A DNA stretch of 59,131 nucleotides, taken from the IMG/VR virus record IMGVR_UViG_3300042542_005002, positions 1 to 59,131 of that record. The stretch is one strand, 5' to 3'. The position numbers and the translations under genes were made by a program. Source of the DNA: a virus. Of this stretch, positions 13,444 to 22,006 are shown piece after piece. The notes under the pieces were generated by a model. The model saw only the letters and a list, made by a program, of their open reading frames with translations, was not told the origin of the DNA and searched no databases. Numbering within the stretch: the first letter of the stretch is position 1; every line of letters starts with the position of its first letter.

Positions 13444-15992
13444 GCAAATTCTACACACATGTTGCCTGCAAAGGCGGTAAGATCCTGCATCGGGGGTGGG
13501 ACGATGATGGTAGACGGATTCATGAATCTGTTCCATTTCGTCCTTCCCTCTTCGTGAGAGATTCAAAATCATCCGATCCGCCAAAGTACAAGACCATCAA
13601 CGGTATGGCTCTCCGTGAAATCGACTTCCCGAATCAGTATGATATGCGGGAGTTCATGGATGAATATGGCAAGTACGAAGGATTCACCATCTACGGTGAG
13701 ATCGATTCCCAATATCAGTTTATTGCTAAAGAATACAGAGGAGACTCCGAAGTCGATTATAATCCTAATCACATTAGGGTAATGTATATCGATATCGAAG
13801 TTGAGAGTGAGAACGGGTTTGCATCCCCCGAAGATCCTACTGAAAGAGTTAATGTTATTACTATTCGAATGTCGGATGGTAAAGGATATACTCTCGCTCT
13901 ACATGACTTCGATGTTTCGGGTGTCAAGTGTTTCTCGTTTGATGATGACGAGAGAGCCTTGCTCAGTCACTTCGTTGATCTTTGGGAGTCATTAGACACC
14001 GATATTGTTTCAGGGTGGAATGTCAATGCCTTTGACATGCCATATCTCTACAACAGAATTACTGCTCTACTAGGTAAGAAGACAGCACAGAAACTATCTC
14101 CTTGGAATATTGTTCGTGATCGTAAAGTGACTGATCAGAATAGAACATATACCGTCTATGAGTTTACGGGGATGACTATTCTCGACTATATTGAATTGTA
14201 CAAGAAGTTCACTTTCGTTAAGCAAGAGTCATATCGATTGGGATTCATTGCATCTACCGAACTTGGCGAAGATAAGATCGCTTACGATGACATCGGCACA
14301 ATCACAGACTTTTATCGTCGTGACTTTCAGCGATTCGTGGAGTATAATGTTCGTGATGTTGATCTTGTTGTTGGGCTTGAGAATAAGTTACGCCTGATCG
14401 AACTTGCGCTCGGTCTTGCATACTCTTCAAGAACAAACTATGGTGATGTGTTTACACAGGTTCGCATGTGGGATTCCATCATTTACAATTACTTGTTGCA
14501 GCGTAACACGATCATTCCGCCACGAAAGAAGTCGGATAAAGACGAGCAATTTGAAGGTGCTTATGTAAAAGACCCACAAGTGGGACAACACGATTGGGTT
14601 GTCTCGTTTGACTTGGACAGTCTCTATCCCCACCTCATCATGCAGTATAATATCTCACCTGAAACAAAGACGGACAAGTCTTTCTTGTTTCTTCGTGGCA
14701 ATCTTAATCCTGATATGATTCTAGACAATACTGACAAAGTCGAGGATCAGAGTCGATCTGCTTCTGAGAACGGCGTTAGCATCTGTGCAAATGGTGTGGC
14801 ATTTACTAATGAGTTTAGAGGATTTCTCCCCGAACTCATGGATACCATGTATGAGCAGAGAAAGCAGTTCAAGAAGAAGATGCTTGAGTTGAAAGCATTC
14901 CTTAAGAACAATCCCGATTTGTCTGCTGATGAGGTCGATGAAAAGAAGCGAGAGATCGCCAAGTACGGCAACTTCCAACTTGTCCGAAAGGTGCAGTTGA
15001 ACTCTGCGTATGGTGCATTGGGCAATCAGTACTGTCGTTACTATGATTTGGAAATGGCAGAGGCCATTACTGTTTCAGGTCAGTTGTCTGCTCGTTGGAT
15101 TGAAAAGCAATTGAACGAGTTTCTAAACAAAGTTTGTGAGACTGTAGGTGTTGACTATGTTATTGCATCGGATACAGATTCAGTATATCTGCGAATGTCC
15201 GAGTTGGTGAATAAGATGTCTCCCAATAAGTCTCAAGAGAAGACAGTTGACTTTATCGATAAGTCCTGCAAGAGCATCATCCTCCCATTCATCGCAAAGA
15301 AGTATGATGAATTAGCAAAGCGTATGAATGCTTACGCCAACAAGATGTCCATGAAGCGAGAATCGATTGCGGCCAAGGGAATTTGGACTGCAAAGAAAAG
15401 ATATGCTTTAACTGTTCTGAAGGGTGAAGACGATGTTTATATGGACACACCCGAACTCAAGATTACCGGTCTTGAGATGGTGAAGTCATCCACTCCCGCC
15501 ATCGTGCGTAAGCGACTCAAGGAGGCCATGGAGATCGTCATGCTGAAGGATGAGAGTAACCTCCGTAGGTTCGTTCAGGACTTCCATGCTGAGTTTATAC
15601 GGCTTCCTGCCGACAAGGTAGCCTTCCCCCGTGGATGCAATGGGCTTGACACCTACGGGGACTACAGCAGCATATACAAGAAGGCGACACCAATTGCCCC
15701 CAAGGGTGCGCTGATATACAATCATTGGATTCGAATGAAGAAACTTGGTAAGAAGTATCCTATGATCCGTGAGGGCGAGAAGATTAAGTATCTTTACCTT
15801 CGAATGCCTAATCCTATCAACGAAAAAGTAATTTCATTCGTAACTTCTTTGCCCGAGGAACTCTCCTTAGATAAGCACATCGACTACGAAATGCAGTTTG
15901 AGAAATCTTTTGTTCAACCTCTGACTGCAATCGTTGAGATAATTGGTTGGAAACTTGAAGAAACATCATCATTAGAGGATCTATTTGTATGA
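13440..15992 (+). CDS. 43: DNA polymerase family B, T4 gp43 homologue
   Basis: An 850-residue replicative polymerase (T4 gp43 is 898). The 3'-5' exonuclease domain carries YIDIEVE (D118, E120). The polymerase motifs are FDLDSLYPHLIMQYNISPET (motif A, about residue 390), KVQLNSAYGALGN (motif B, about 520) and IASDTDSVYL (motif C, about 577). The C-terminal tail SSLEDLFV resembles the clamp-binding peptide that docks to gp45. No intein or intron is visible. It overlaps the co-chaperonin gene and the next membrane-protein gene by 4 nt each. Confidence 0.98.
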   Translation: MSKFYTHVACKGGKILHRGWDDDGRRIHESVPFRPSLFVRDSKSSDPPKYKTINGMALREIDFPNQYDMREFMDEYGKYEGFTIYGEIDSQYQFIAKEYRGDSEVDYNPNHIRVMYIDIEVESENGFASPEDPTERVNVITIRMSDGKGYTLALHDFDVSGVKCFSFDDDERALLSHFVDLWESLDTDIVSGWNVNAFDMPYLYNRITALLGKKTAQKLSPWNIVRDRKVTDQNRTYTVYEFTGMTILDYIELYKKFTFVKQESYRLGFIASTELGEDKIAYDDIGTITDFYRRDFQRFVEYNVRDVDLVVGLENKLRLIELALGLAYSSRTNYGDVFTQVRMWDSIIYNYLLQRNTIIPPRKKSDKDEQFEGAYVKDPQVGQHDWVVSFDLDSLYPHLIMQYNISPETKTDKSFLFLRGNLNPDMILDNTDKVEDQSRSASENGVSICANGVAFTNEFRGFLPELMDTMYEQRKQFKKKMLELKAFLKNNPDLSADEVDEKKREIAKYGNFQLVRKVQLNSAYGALGNQYCRYYDLEMAEAITVSGQLSARWIEKQLNEFLNKVCETVGVDYVIASDTDSVYLRMSELVNKMSPNKSQEKTVDFIDKSCKSIILPFIAKKYDELAKRMNAYANKMSMKRESIAAKGIWTAKKRYALTVLKGEDDVYMDTPELKITGLEMVKSSTPAIVRKRLKEAMEIVMLKDESNLRRFVQDFHAEFIRLPADKVAFPRGCNGLDTYGDYSSIYKKATPIAPKGALIYNHWIRMKKLGKKYPMIREGEKIKYLYLRMPNPINEKVISFVTSLPEELSLDKHIDYEMQFEKSFVQPLTAIVEIIGWKLEETSSLEDLFV

Positions 15993-16180
15993 CAAACGAA
16001 ATCAATCATGCACAGTCGCTCATGAATCTTATTACTATTCTGGTCATTTTAGGTGGACTTGGTATTCTTTGGTCTAGTTTCTTAGAATGGTTGTATGTTG
16101 AAAAACCAAACAAGAATACTAAAAACACCAGAAAGCGATCAGTTGCCAAAAAGAAGAGGCAAGATAAGTTCGCTAAATAG
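15989..16180 (+). CDS. Small membrane protein
   Basis: A 63-residue protein with one hydrophobic helix (LMNLITILVILGGLGILWSS, residues about 11-30), then a Trp/aromatic interface and a strongly basic tail (NKNTKNTRKRSVAKKKRQDK). It probably sits in the inner membrane with the basic tail inside. Function is unknown. The ATG overlaps the gene 43 stop, and its TAG stop overlaps a late box. Confidence 0.72.
   Translation: MTNEINHAQSLMNLITILVILGGLGILWSSFLEWLYVEKPNKNTKNTRKRSVAKKKRQDKFAK
16173..16179 (+). promoter_or_regulatory. Late promoter box CTAAATA
   Basis: It overlaps the TAG stop of the preceding gene (16178-16180). The ATG of the deacetylase (16185) begins 6 nt after the box, so this late mRNA should be leaderless. 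Confidence 0.65.
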
Positions 16181-16184
16181 TTTC

Positions 16185-16931
16185 ATGGATCGTTTCGGGA
16201 CTTTCACATCTCATAAGGTAAAACTACCACATGCTCATCTGTGTTTTGATGATCATTGTATATCTAATTGGCATTACAATGCTAGAGACATTCTCAGAAA
16301 ACATGATGCTAAAGCCGTATTTTACATCGATTCATTCGATCAATTGAGTAATTCAGACATTGATTTGATTTTTGAATTAAAGAAAGATGGTCATGTTATA
16401 GGGTGTCATGGGGTTTCTCATAAGGATGCCCTAGAGTACGGTGAAACGGATAATTACATAGATGAAGAGGTAATTCCTGCTATGGAGTCAATGGCAGCGG
16501 TTGGACTTCCACCAACACATTTCGCTTTCCCCTATTCAAGTTTCAATTCTTCTCTTTATGATGCAGTATCTGATATGTTCTGTTATATCAGGCTTAGACC
16601 AGGACAAAACACTCTATACAATGATAGATTTTTATTGATGCGACATGCTGATATGCTACGGGAAAGAGAAGGCGGAAGAAATAGCGAGACCTACGAACAC
16701 AGAATTCGTCGTGGAGATATGGTCAATGTTATTGATGAAATCGACACCAAATTGAAAATGGGTCTAGGCATAAACTTAGTTTTCCATGATGTTCACCCAC
16801 AGTCGCAGAAAAATAATGGAACACATGCAGATAAATTGGGATTTGTCACAAAGGAAGAACTAGATACCGTGCTGTCTGCCGTTAAGATGGCAGGTGCTTC
16901 ATTTGAGACATTTGAATGTTCAACTAATTGA
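16185..16931 (+). CDS. Polysaccharide deacetylase (NodB/CE4 family)
   Basis: A 248-residue carbohydrate esterase family 4 protein. Visible motifs are LCFDDH (D22, D23), GCHGVSH (metal ligands H75 and H79) and HFAFPYSSFN. The family removes N- or O-acetyl groups from polysaccharides. Expressed late, it may act on capsule, LPS or peptidoglycan, or be part of the particle. It lacks a signal peptide. ATG 16185 is preferred because the frame upstream lies inside the previous gene and contains the late box. Its stop abuts the uvsX promoter. Confidence 0.85.
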   Translation: MDRFGTFTSHKVKLPHAHLCFDDHCISNWHYNARDILRKHDAKAVFYIDSFDQLSNSDIDLIFELKKDGHVIGCHGVSHKDALEYGETDNYIDEEVIPAMESMAAVGLPPTHFAFPYSSFNSSLYDAVSDMFCYIRLRPGQNTLYNDRFLLMRHADMLREREGGRNSETYEHRIRRGDMVNVIDEIDTKLKMGLGINLVFHDVHPQSQKNNGTHADKLGFVTKEELDTVLSAVKMAGASFETFECSTN

Positions 16932-16960
16932 TTGACACACTAACTTATAGGGGATATAAT
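16932..16960 (+). promoter_or_regulatory. Early promoter for uvsX with a dyad over the -10 box
   Basis: TTGACA (16932-16937) directly follows the TGA stop (16929-16931). The spacer is 17 bp and the -10 is TATAAT (16955-16960). The -10 lies inside GGGGATATAATCCCC (16950-16964), a dyad with perfect 6-bp arms that could be an operator. Confidence 0.9.
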
Positions 16961-16988
16961 CCCCAAATCACTTTGTAATGGAGATACT

Positions 16989-18026
16989 ATGAACTTTTTG
17001 AAGAGTCTTGTTAAGAGTAGTGGAAACGAACATGCAACTATTGCAATCGACGGAACCGAGGCCGATGTTTCGGGATTTGTTGACACCGGATCCTATGCGT
17101 TCAACGCATTAGTATCAGGTACGCTCACGGGCGGAATTGCTAACAATAAGATCATCGGGATTGCGGGTGAATCTGCTACAGGGAAAACATACTTTGCTCT
17201 TGGTATTGCAGGACAGTTTTTGAAGGACAATCCTGAAGGGGCTGTGCTTTACTTTGACAGCGAACAGGCAGTCACACGGGAAATGATCAAGTCCCGTGGT
17301 CTTGATCCAACCAAGGTTGCCGTATTTCCTGTGGCTACTGTTGAGAACTTCAGATTCCAACTGATTCAGATCCTTGACAATTACGGTAAGTTGAACAAGA
17401 GTGAGCAGAAGCCAATCATGGTTGTTCTCGACTCCCTTGGAATGCTTTCGACATCCAAGGAAATGAATGACACAGCGGAAGGCAAGGAGACCCGTGATAT
17501 GACTCGTAGTCAAGTCATCAAGGGAACTTTCCGTACTGTGACCCTTAAGTTAGGAAAGTACAACATTCCTTTAATCGTTACTAACCACACTTATGATGTT
17601 GTGGGGGCGTATGTACCAACCAAGGAGATGGGTGGAGGTAGTGGTCTAAAGTATGCTGCCTCAACTATTGTTTATCTGACGAAGAAGAAGCACAAGGTCG
17701 ATGATGAGATTGTTGGCAACATCATTCATTGTAAAACCTACAAGAGCCGTCTGACAAAGGAGAATCGTCAGGTGGATGTTCTGCTCAACTACGACACGGG
17801 TCTAGACCGATACTATGGTCTTGTTGAACTGGGGCTGTCTCAGGGATTATTCACCAAGGTCTCCAACAAGATTCAATTTCCAAACGGTGTTGCTGCATTC
17901 GAAAGTCATATCAACAAGAATCCCGAGAAGTACTTTACTGATGATATCATTAAGGCTCTTGATGATGCTGCTGCGAAGGAATTCAAGTATGGTGGTAATG
18001 GAGAAGAAACGGAGGAATCAGAGTGA
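16989..18026 (+). CDS. uvsX: UvsX recombinase (RecA-like)
   Basis: A 345-residue strand-exchange ATPase of the T4 UvsX type. Walker A is GESATGKT (residues 60-67) and Walker B is IMVVLDSLGML. It drives recombination-dependent replication and repair. The family's NHTY segment and an acidic C terminus (GEETEESE) are present. It has a strong promoter, and a GGAG lies before the ATG. Its stop overlaps the GTG start of the first glycosyltransferase, so read-through transcription into the sugar island is likely. Confidence 0.95.
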   Translation: MNFLKSLVKSSGNEHATIAIDGTEADVSGFVDTGSYAFNALVSGTLTGGIANNKIIGIAGESATGKTYFALGIAGQFLKDNPEGAVLYFDSEQAVTREMIKSRGLDPTKVAVFPVATVENFRFQLIQILDNYGKLNKSEQKPIMVVLDSLGMLSTSKEMNDTAEGKETRDMTRSQVIKGTFRTVTLKLGKYNIPLIVTNHTYDVVGAYVPTKEMGGGSGLKYAASTIVYLTKKKHKVDDEIVGNIIHCKTYKSRLTKENRQVDVLLNYDTGLDRYYGLVELGLSQGLFTKVSNKIQFPNGVAAFESHINKNPEKYFTDDIIKALDDAAAKEFKYGGNGEETEESE

Positions 18027-18793
18027 GACTAGTAGTTAAAATGCCTACAAGAAGTAGGCCACAGAAGTTCGCTTCTGTCATTGACCGATATGTTAATTTT
18101 GCTTCTGGAATGCGAGATGTTCATTTCGTAATTTCTATGGATCATGATGATCCAAGCATGAACAATGATAATATGATCTCTTATCTAATGAGACTTAGAA
18201 ATCAATTAGATAATAAGATTCATTTTGCATTTGGTTCTTCCAATAGTAAAATTTCTGCTTGCAATGCTAATCTCGACATCGTTATGTCATTAAATCCCGA
18301 TGTCATCATGCTTGCTTCGGATGACATGATTCCCGTTATTTCGGGTTATGATGACATCATTTGCAAAGACATGGCAAGATTTTTCCCCGATACTGATGGG
18401 GTTCTGCATTACAATGATGGTTTTTCTGGACAGGATAAACTGATTACTTTGAGTATTCTTGGTAGAAAGTATTATCAGAGATTTGGTTATCTCTACAATC
18501 CCGAATATAAGAGCGTTTTTGCTGACGATGAATTCACGCAAGTTGCTCGTATGTTGAATAAGGTTGCTTATATTGACCGCTGCATAATTCAACACCAATG
18601 GGTTGGAATTCCTTACATCAGGGCTTCCCGTGGAGAGATTCAACCGCAAGAAGTTTCCCGTGATCCTCTACATGAGAGAAACGAGTCACAGGAAATGTAT
18701 GATCATGATCGTATTGTCTATGAAAGACACAAAGAAAATAACTTTGGTGTCGATGTAAAGGAGAATGAACATGCCGTGGCGACCAACTCATAA
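18023..18793 (+). CDS. Glycosyltransferase-like protein (GT-A fold)
   Basis: A 256-residue protein beginning MRLVVKMPTRSRPQKF, with FVISMDHDDPSM and VIMLASDDMIPVISGYDD. The DD pairs resemble the nucleotide-sugar/metal site of GT-A transferases. A later FADDEFTQVARMLNK segment resembles the acceptor-side part of family 2 enzymes. The start is GTG 18023, with GGAGG 7 nt upstream, overlapping uvsX. It is the first gene of the sugar island. Donor and acceptor are unknown. Confidence 0.72.
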   Translation: MRLVVKMPTRSRPQKFASVIDRYVNFASGMRDVHFVISMDHDDPSMNNDNMISYLMRLRNQLDNKIHFAFGSSNSKISACNANLDIVMSLNPDVIMLASDDMIPVISGYDDIICKDMARFFPDTDGVLHYNDGFSGQDKLITLSILGRKYYQRFGYLYNPEYKSVFADDEFTQVARMLNKVAYIDRCIIQHQWVGIPYIRASRGEIQPQEVSRDPLHERNESQEMYDHDRIVYERHKENNFGVDVKENEHAVATNS

Positions 18794-19367
18794 ACTTTCA
18801 ATCTTAATTCCTAGTTTGGTTGAAAGAAAGAAGTCGTTAGATCAATTGACTCAAGAACTTGATCGTCAGATCGGCAAGAAGAGTGTTCAAGTCCTGTACC
18901 TATCTGATGATAGGCAGATGAGTATTGGACAAAAGAGAAATATGTTATTGATGCAGTCGATGGGTGAATATGTCTCATTCGTAGACGATGATGATTCAGT
19001 CAGTTCTGACTATATCGAAAAGACCCTCGCAGCACTTAGCAAGAATCCCGACTGCTCTTCTCTGACTGGGCAAGTAGTTTTCTCCGATGGCTACTCAAGA
19101 CCATTTATCCATTCACTTAAGTACGATAAGTGGATCGATGATCACGAAGGTAAAGTCTATTACCGTCCGCCTAATCATTTAAATGCGGTCAAGCGAGAAT
19201 TTGCAATTAAAGTCGCATTCCCTTCAATCAATAGCGGAGAGGATAGGTGGTTTAGTATGGGTATTAAACCGTATCTTAAAAAAGAAGAGTGGATTGATGG
19301 AATCATCTACAACTATAGATGTAGAAAAACATTTGAAGAAACACACAATAATCAGGTGACGAGATGA
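18771..19367 (+). CDS. Family 2 glycosyltransferase
   Basis: A 198-residue GT2-type protein: LSILIPSLVERKKSLDQL, IGQKRNMLLMQSMGEYVSFVDDDDSV (DxD motif) and a late SGEDRWFSMGI segment where the base would lie. ATG 18771 is chosen over 18765 because AAGGAG (18758-18763) is correctly spaced for 18771 only. It overlaps the gene before by 23 nt and the gene after by 4 nt. It is paralogous in pattern to the GT at 26366. Confidence 0.82.
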   Translation: MPWRPTHKLSILIPSLVERKKSLDQLTQELDRQIGKKSVQVLYLSDDRQMSIGQKRNMLLMQSMGEYVSFVDDDDSVSSDYIEKTLAALSKNPDCSSLTGQVVFSDGYSRPFIHSLKYDKWIDDHEGKVYYRPPNHLNAVKREFAIKVAFPSINSGEDRWFSMGIKPYLKKEEWIDGIIYNYRCRKTFEETHNNQVTR

Positions 19368-20029
19368 ATTCAATAATGGTATATCATCATCTCGGTTTAG
19401 GAGATCACTTTGTTTGTAATGGATTGGTTCGTGCTGTGCTTGAGCAGACAAAAGCAAAACGCTTATATCTTCCAACCAAAGAAAACAATATGGTTACAGT
19501 GCAGCAAATGTACTCTGATGATTCTAGAATTGTCTGTCTGCCAGTGAGGACAGACAACGATGTATTTTCTCTTCCGGAAAATTCTCATACGAATGGATTT
19601 ATTAGGGCTGGCTTTGAAAAAGCCACTAATTTCGAATGGGATGTTTCTTTCTACAAATCCGTAAACTTGCCTTGGGAGATTAGATGGTCTAAATTTTCAT
19701 GTAACAGGAACAGAGAGAGTGAGAAGGTATTGGAGTCTTTCCTTAAAATCTCAAAGGGAGATAAGTTTGTTTTGGTTCATGATCAAGGTTCATTTGAGCA
19801 ATATCCTATTGAAGTTGCCACAGACTTGAGAATAGTGAAGGTCATGCCCTATACAAGATCGATGCTTGATTGGTGTGGTCTGGCGGAGAAGGCGGAAGAG
19901 GTTCATTGTACAGATAGTTCTTTCGTTCATCTTGCTCAGTGTTTAAATGTACGCAAGGGAGTCTTTCACAATAATCGAACAAAAGACTTTACTTTTTCAT
20001 TACATAGTAGTTGGAAAAAAGGAGATTAA
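19364..20029 (+). CDS. Glycosyltransferase-like protein (GT-B/heptosyltransferase-like)
   Basis: A 221-residue protein. The N-terminal MVYHHLGLGDHFVCNGLVRAVLE resembles the Gly-rich start of GT-B enzymes such as ADP-heptose transferases. The C-terminal part (AEEVHCTDSSFVHLAQCL) resembles their donor-binding DSxxxHLA segment. The family is short for a complete GT-B enzyme. The heptose-type genes nearby make an activated heptose a plausible donor, but this is inference. Confidence 0.6.
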   Translation: MNSIMVYHHLGLGDHFVCNGLVRAVLEQTKAKRLYLPTKENNMVTVQQMYSDDSRIVCLPVRTDNDVFSLPENSHTNGFIRAGFEKATNFEWDVSFYKSVNLPWEIRWSKFSCNRNRESEKVLESFLKISKGDKFVLVHDQGSFEQYPIEVATDLRIVKVMPYTRSMLDWCGLAEKAEEVHCTDSSFVHLAQCLNVRKGVFHNNRTKDFTFSLHSSWKKGD

Positions 20030-20032
20030 ATT

Positions 20033-20152
20033 ATGATAGATGTAATAAATTTCAAAGGCAAGGTATACTCCAGATTCCAAAATACAGGTAATGCGTCTAG
20101 TGTGGTCATGGGTGAAAAATCTAACCGTAATACAGAAAGCGATGTCCGATGA
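20033..20152 (+). CDS. Small unknown protein, 39 aa
   Basis: A short gene with ATG 20033, 3 nt after the previous stop, and a good GGAG site 8 nt upstream (20021-20024). The product begins MIDVINFKGKVYSRFQNTGN and is polar. Its stop overlaps the next start as ATGA. The spacing, ribosome binding site and double coupling support a real gene. Function is unknown. Confidence 0.65.
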   Translation: MIDVINFKGKVYSRFQNTGNASSVVMGEKSNRNTESDVR

Positions 20153-20907
20153 CAGAATCTTGCACTACTGTATTTGGCGATGCATGTATTGATAGATTTG
20201 TTTATGGAAAATGTCCTAGACTATGTCCAGAGGCTCCTGTTCCCATTTTCACTCCTTCATTCACGGAAGAAAATGATGGTATGGCGTTAAATGTTGCTAA
20301 TAATATTAAGAGTCTTGGTTTTAATTGCGTGTCTGTAACTAATAAAAAAACACAGATAGTCAAAGAGCGTTTGGTAGACGATTCGACAGATCAAATATTG
20401 CTGAGGATCGATTATGGAGACACAGCGTCCCCTGTAGATTGGCATTCGATATCGCCTACTGCGTGGGACTCTCGCTGTGCCGTGGTTTCCGACTACGATA
20501 AAGGTTTTCTGAACGAGGAAGACATGACTTCCATAGCGAGAAGATTTCCCATCTCTTTCCTTGACACTAAGAAGCCATTAGGAGAATGGGTTCTTCCTTT
20601 CACCTTCGTGAAGATTAACGAATCGGAATACCTAAAGACAAAGGCTACAGTTTCCAAAGACATTGAAAGCAGACTGTTGGTTACTCTTGGAAATCGGGGT
20701 TGTATGTTTGGTGGGAAGATATACAATACCCCTCATAAAGTCATAGTGTCTAATGTGTGTGGGGCAGGAGATACTTTTTTGGCAGGATTTGTCACGAAGT
20801 ATATTGAAACTGTGGATATCGAAGATTCGATTAAGTTTGCTTTGTATTGTGCTGCCGATGTCGTGGGAAGAAGAGGTGTGTCTGTTCCTTTTGGAGAATC
20901 AAAATGA
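20149..20907 (+). CDS. PfkB-family sugar kinase, HldE kinase-domain-like
   Basis: A 252-residue ribokinase/PfkB kinase. It starts with VFGDACIDRFVYGKCPRLCPEAPVPIF, like the kinase domain of HldE/RfaE (D-glycero-D-manno-heptose-7-phosphate kinase). It has the anion-hole and catalytic-base motif NVCGAGDTFLAGF near the C terminus. The likely reaction is phosphorylation of heptose-7-phosphate at C1. It is shorter than typical (about 310), lacking part of the lid region. It overlaps the small gene before and the cupin after. Confidence 0.8.
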   Translation: MTESCTTVFGDACIDRFVYGKCPRLCPEAPVPIFTPSFTEENDGMALNVANNIKSLGFNCVSVTNKKTQIVKERLVDDSTDQILLRIDYGDTASPVDWHSISPTAWDSRCAVVSDYDKGFLNEEDMTSIARRFPISFLDTKKPLGEWVLPFTFVKINESEYLKTKATVSKDIESRLLVTLGNRGCMFGGKIYNTPHKVIVSNVCGAGDTFLAGFVTKYIETVDIEDSIKFALYCAADVVGRRGVSVPFGESK

Positions 20908-21269
20908 CCAAAAAAACTAAGTCTGTTTCCGTTACAAAGGGTTGGGGTAGCGAAATCATATTTGCTAATAATGAAATGTATTGCGGCAAACTATTAAATT
21001 TTAACAAGGGAGCGAAGTTCAGTATGCACTTTCATATGCTCAAGGATGAGACTTGGTTTGTTGCAAAAGGAAGTTTTTTACTCCATTGGATAGATACTTC
21101 AACGGCGGAAAAATTTACTGAGACACTATTGGAAGGTGATGTAGTCAGAAACAGTAGAGGAGAACCTCACCAACTTGAGGCTCTTACCGACTCTGTGATT
21201 TTTGAGGTATCGACTCAACATTTCGACACCGATAGTTACAGGGTACTTCCTGGAGACAGTCAATCGTGA
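20904..21269 (+). CDS. Cupin protein, phosphomannose-isomerase-like
   Basis: A 121-residue single cupin. Motif 1 is MHFHMLKDETWFVAKG (His residues and Glu as metal ligands) and motif 2 is GDVVRNSRGEPHQLEAL. KGWGSEIIFANNEMYCGKLL matches the cupin C-terminal domain of mannose-6-phosphate isomerase/guanylyltransferases. It could isomerise or epimerise the sugar made by its neighbours. The start is ATG 20904, overlapping the kinase stop. Confidence 0.78.
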   Translation: MTKKTKSVSVTKGWGSEIIFANNEMYCGKLLNFNKGAKFSMHFHMLKDETWFVAKGSFLLHWIDTSTAEKFTETLLEGDVVRNSRGEPHQLEALTDSVIFEVSTQHFDTDSYRVLPGDSQS

Positions 21270-22006
21270 TATATTCTTTTGATATAGATAATACCTTGGT
21301 CTTAACCGAGGGAAATGACTATATTAATTCTAAGCCTATATTAAATAGAATATACGATGTAAATCGTCTATTCGAAGAAGGGCATACCATAATACTGTTC
21401 ACTGCCCGAGGGTCTGCTTCAGGTAAAGACCACAAAAGTTTAACAGAAAATCAGATGAAACAATTTGGTATAAAATATCACCATATTGTTTTTGGAAAAC
21501 CTGCTTCTGACATATTTATTGATGACAAATCAAGCAATTCCTCTGAATGGGGAACATCTGTTCCGAACGATAGAGTCGTTTGGACAAATGGGTGCTTCGA
21601 TGTTATGCACATAGGACACATTCGTTTGCTGAAGGAGTGTATCCAACATGCTAAAAATCATGATGCAAGAGTTGTGGTTGCTATCGATTCGGATAAACGA
21701 ATAAGACAGACCAAGGGGTATGGGCGACCTTATAATTCAGAAGAGTCAAGGAGAGAGTTTTTATTGTCTCTGAATGGGATCAGTTCCGTACTGACTTTCG
21801 ACAATAATTTTGAACTTGAATCTCTATTGGAAAAGGCTTCACCTGAAGTCATGGTGGTTGGAGAAGAGTATAGAAACAAGATTGTTATAGGAGCAGCCCA
21901 CAGTAAGAGAGTCGTATTTTTTCCTTTAGTGGAAGGATACTCCACAAGCAAAATACTGAGACATGAATCAAACGAAGAAATTTATAATAACGAGGTGGAA
22001 AAATGA
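21266..22006 (+). CDS. HAD phosphatase fused to HldE-type nucleotidyltransferase
   Basis: A 246-residue two-domain protein. Residues 1-100 are a small HAD phosphatase: FDIDNTLVLTEG, then ILFTARGS and IFIDDKSS. Residues 104-240 are a cytidylyltransferase-like nucleotidyltransferase: VVWTNGCFDVMHIGHIRLL (HxGH motif) and EGYSTSKIL, like the C-terminal domain of HldE. The two activities correspond to GmhB and HldC steps of ADP-heptose synthesis, which are normally separate or joined differently. The start is GTG 21266. The genes either side overlap by 4 nt. Confidence 0.82.
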   Translation: MIYSFDIDNTLVLTEGNDYINSKPILNRIYDVNRLFEEGHTIILFTARGSASGKDHKSLTENQMKQFGIKYHHIVFGKPASDIFIDDKSSNSSEWGTSVPNDRVVWTNGCFDVMHIGHIRLLKECIQHAKNHDARVVVAIDSDKRIRQTKGYGRPYNSEESRREFLLSLNGISSVLTFDNNFELESLLEKASPEVMVVGEEYRNKIVIGAAHSKRVVFFPLVEGYSTSKILRHESNEEIYNNEVEK

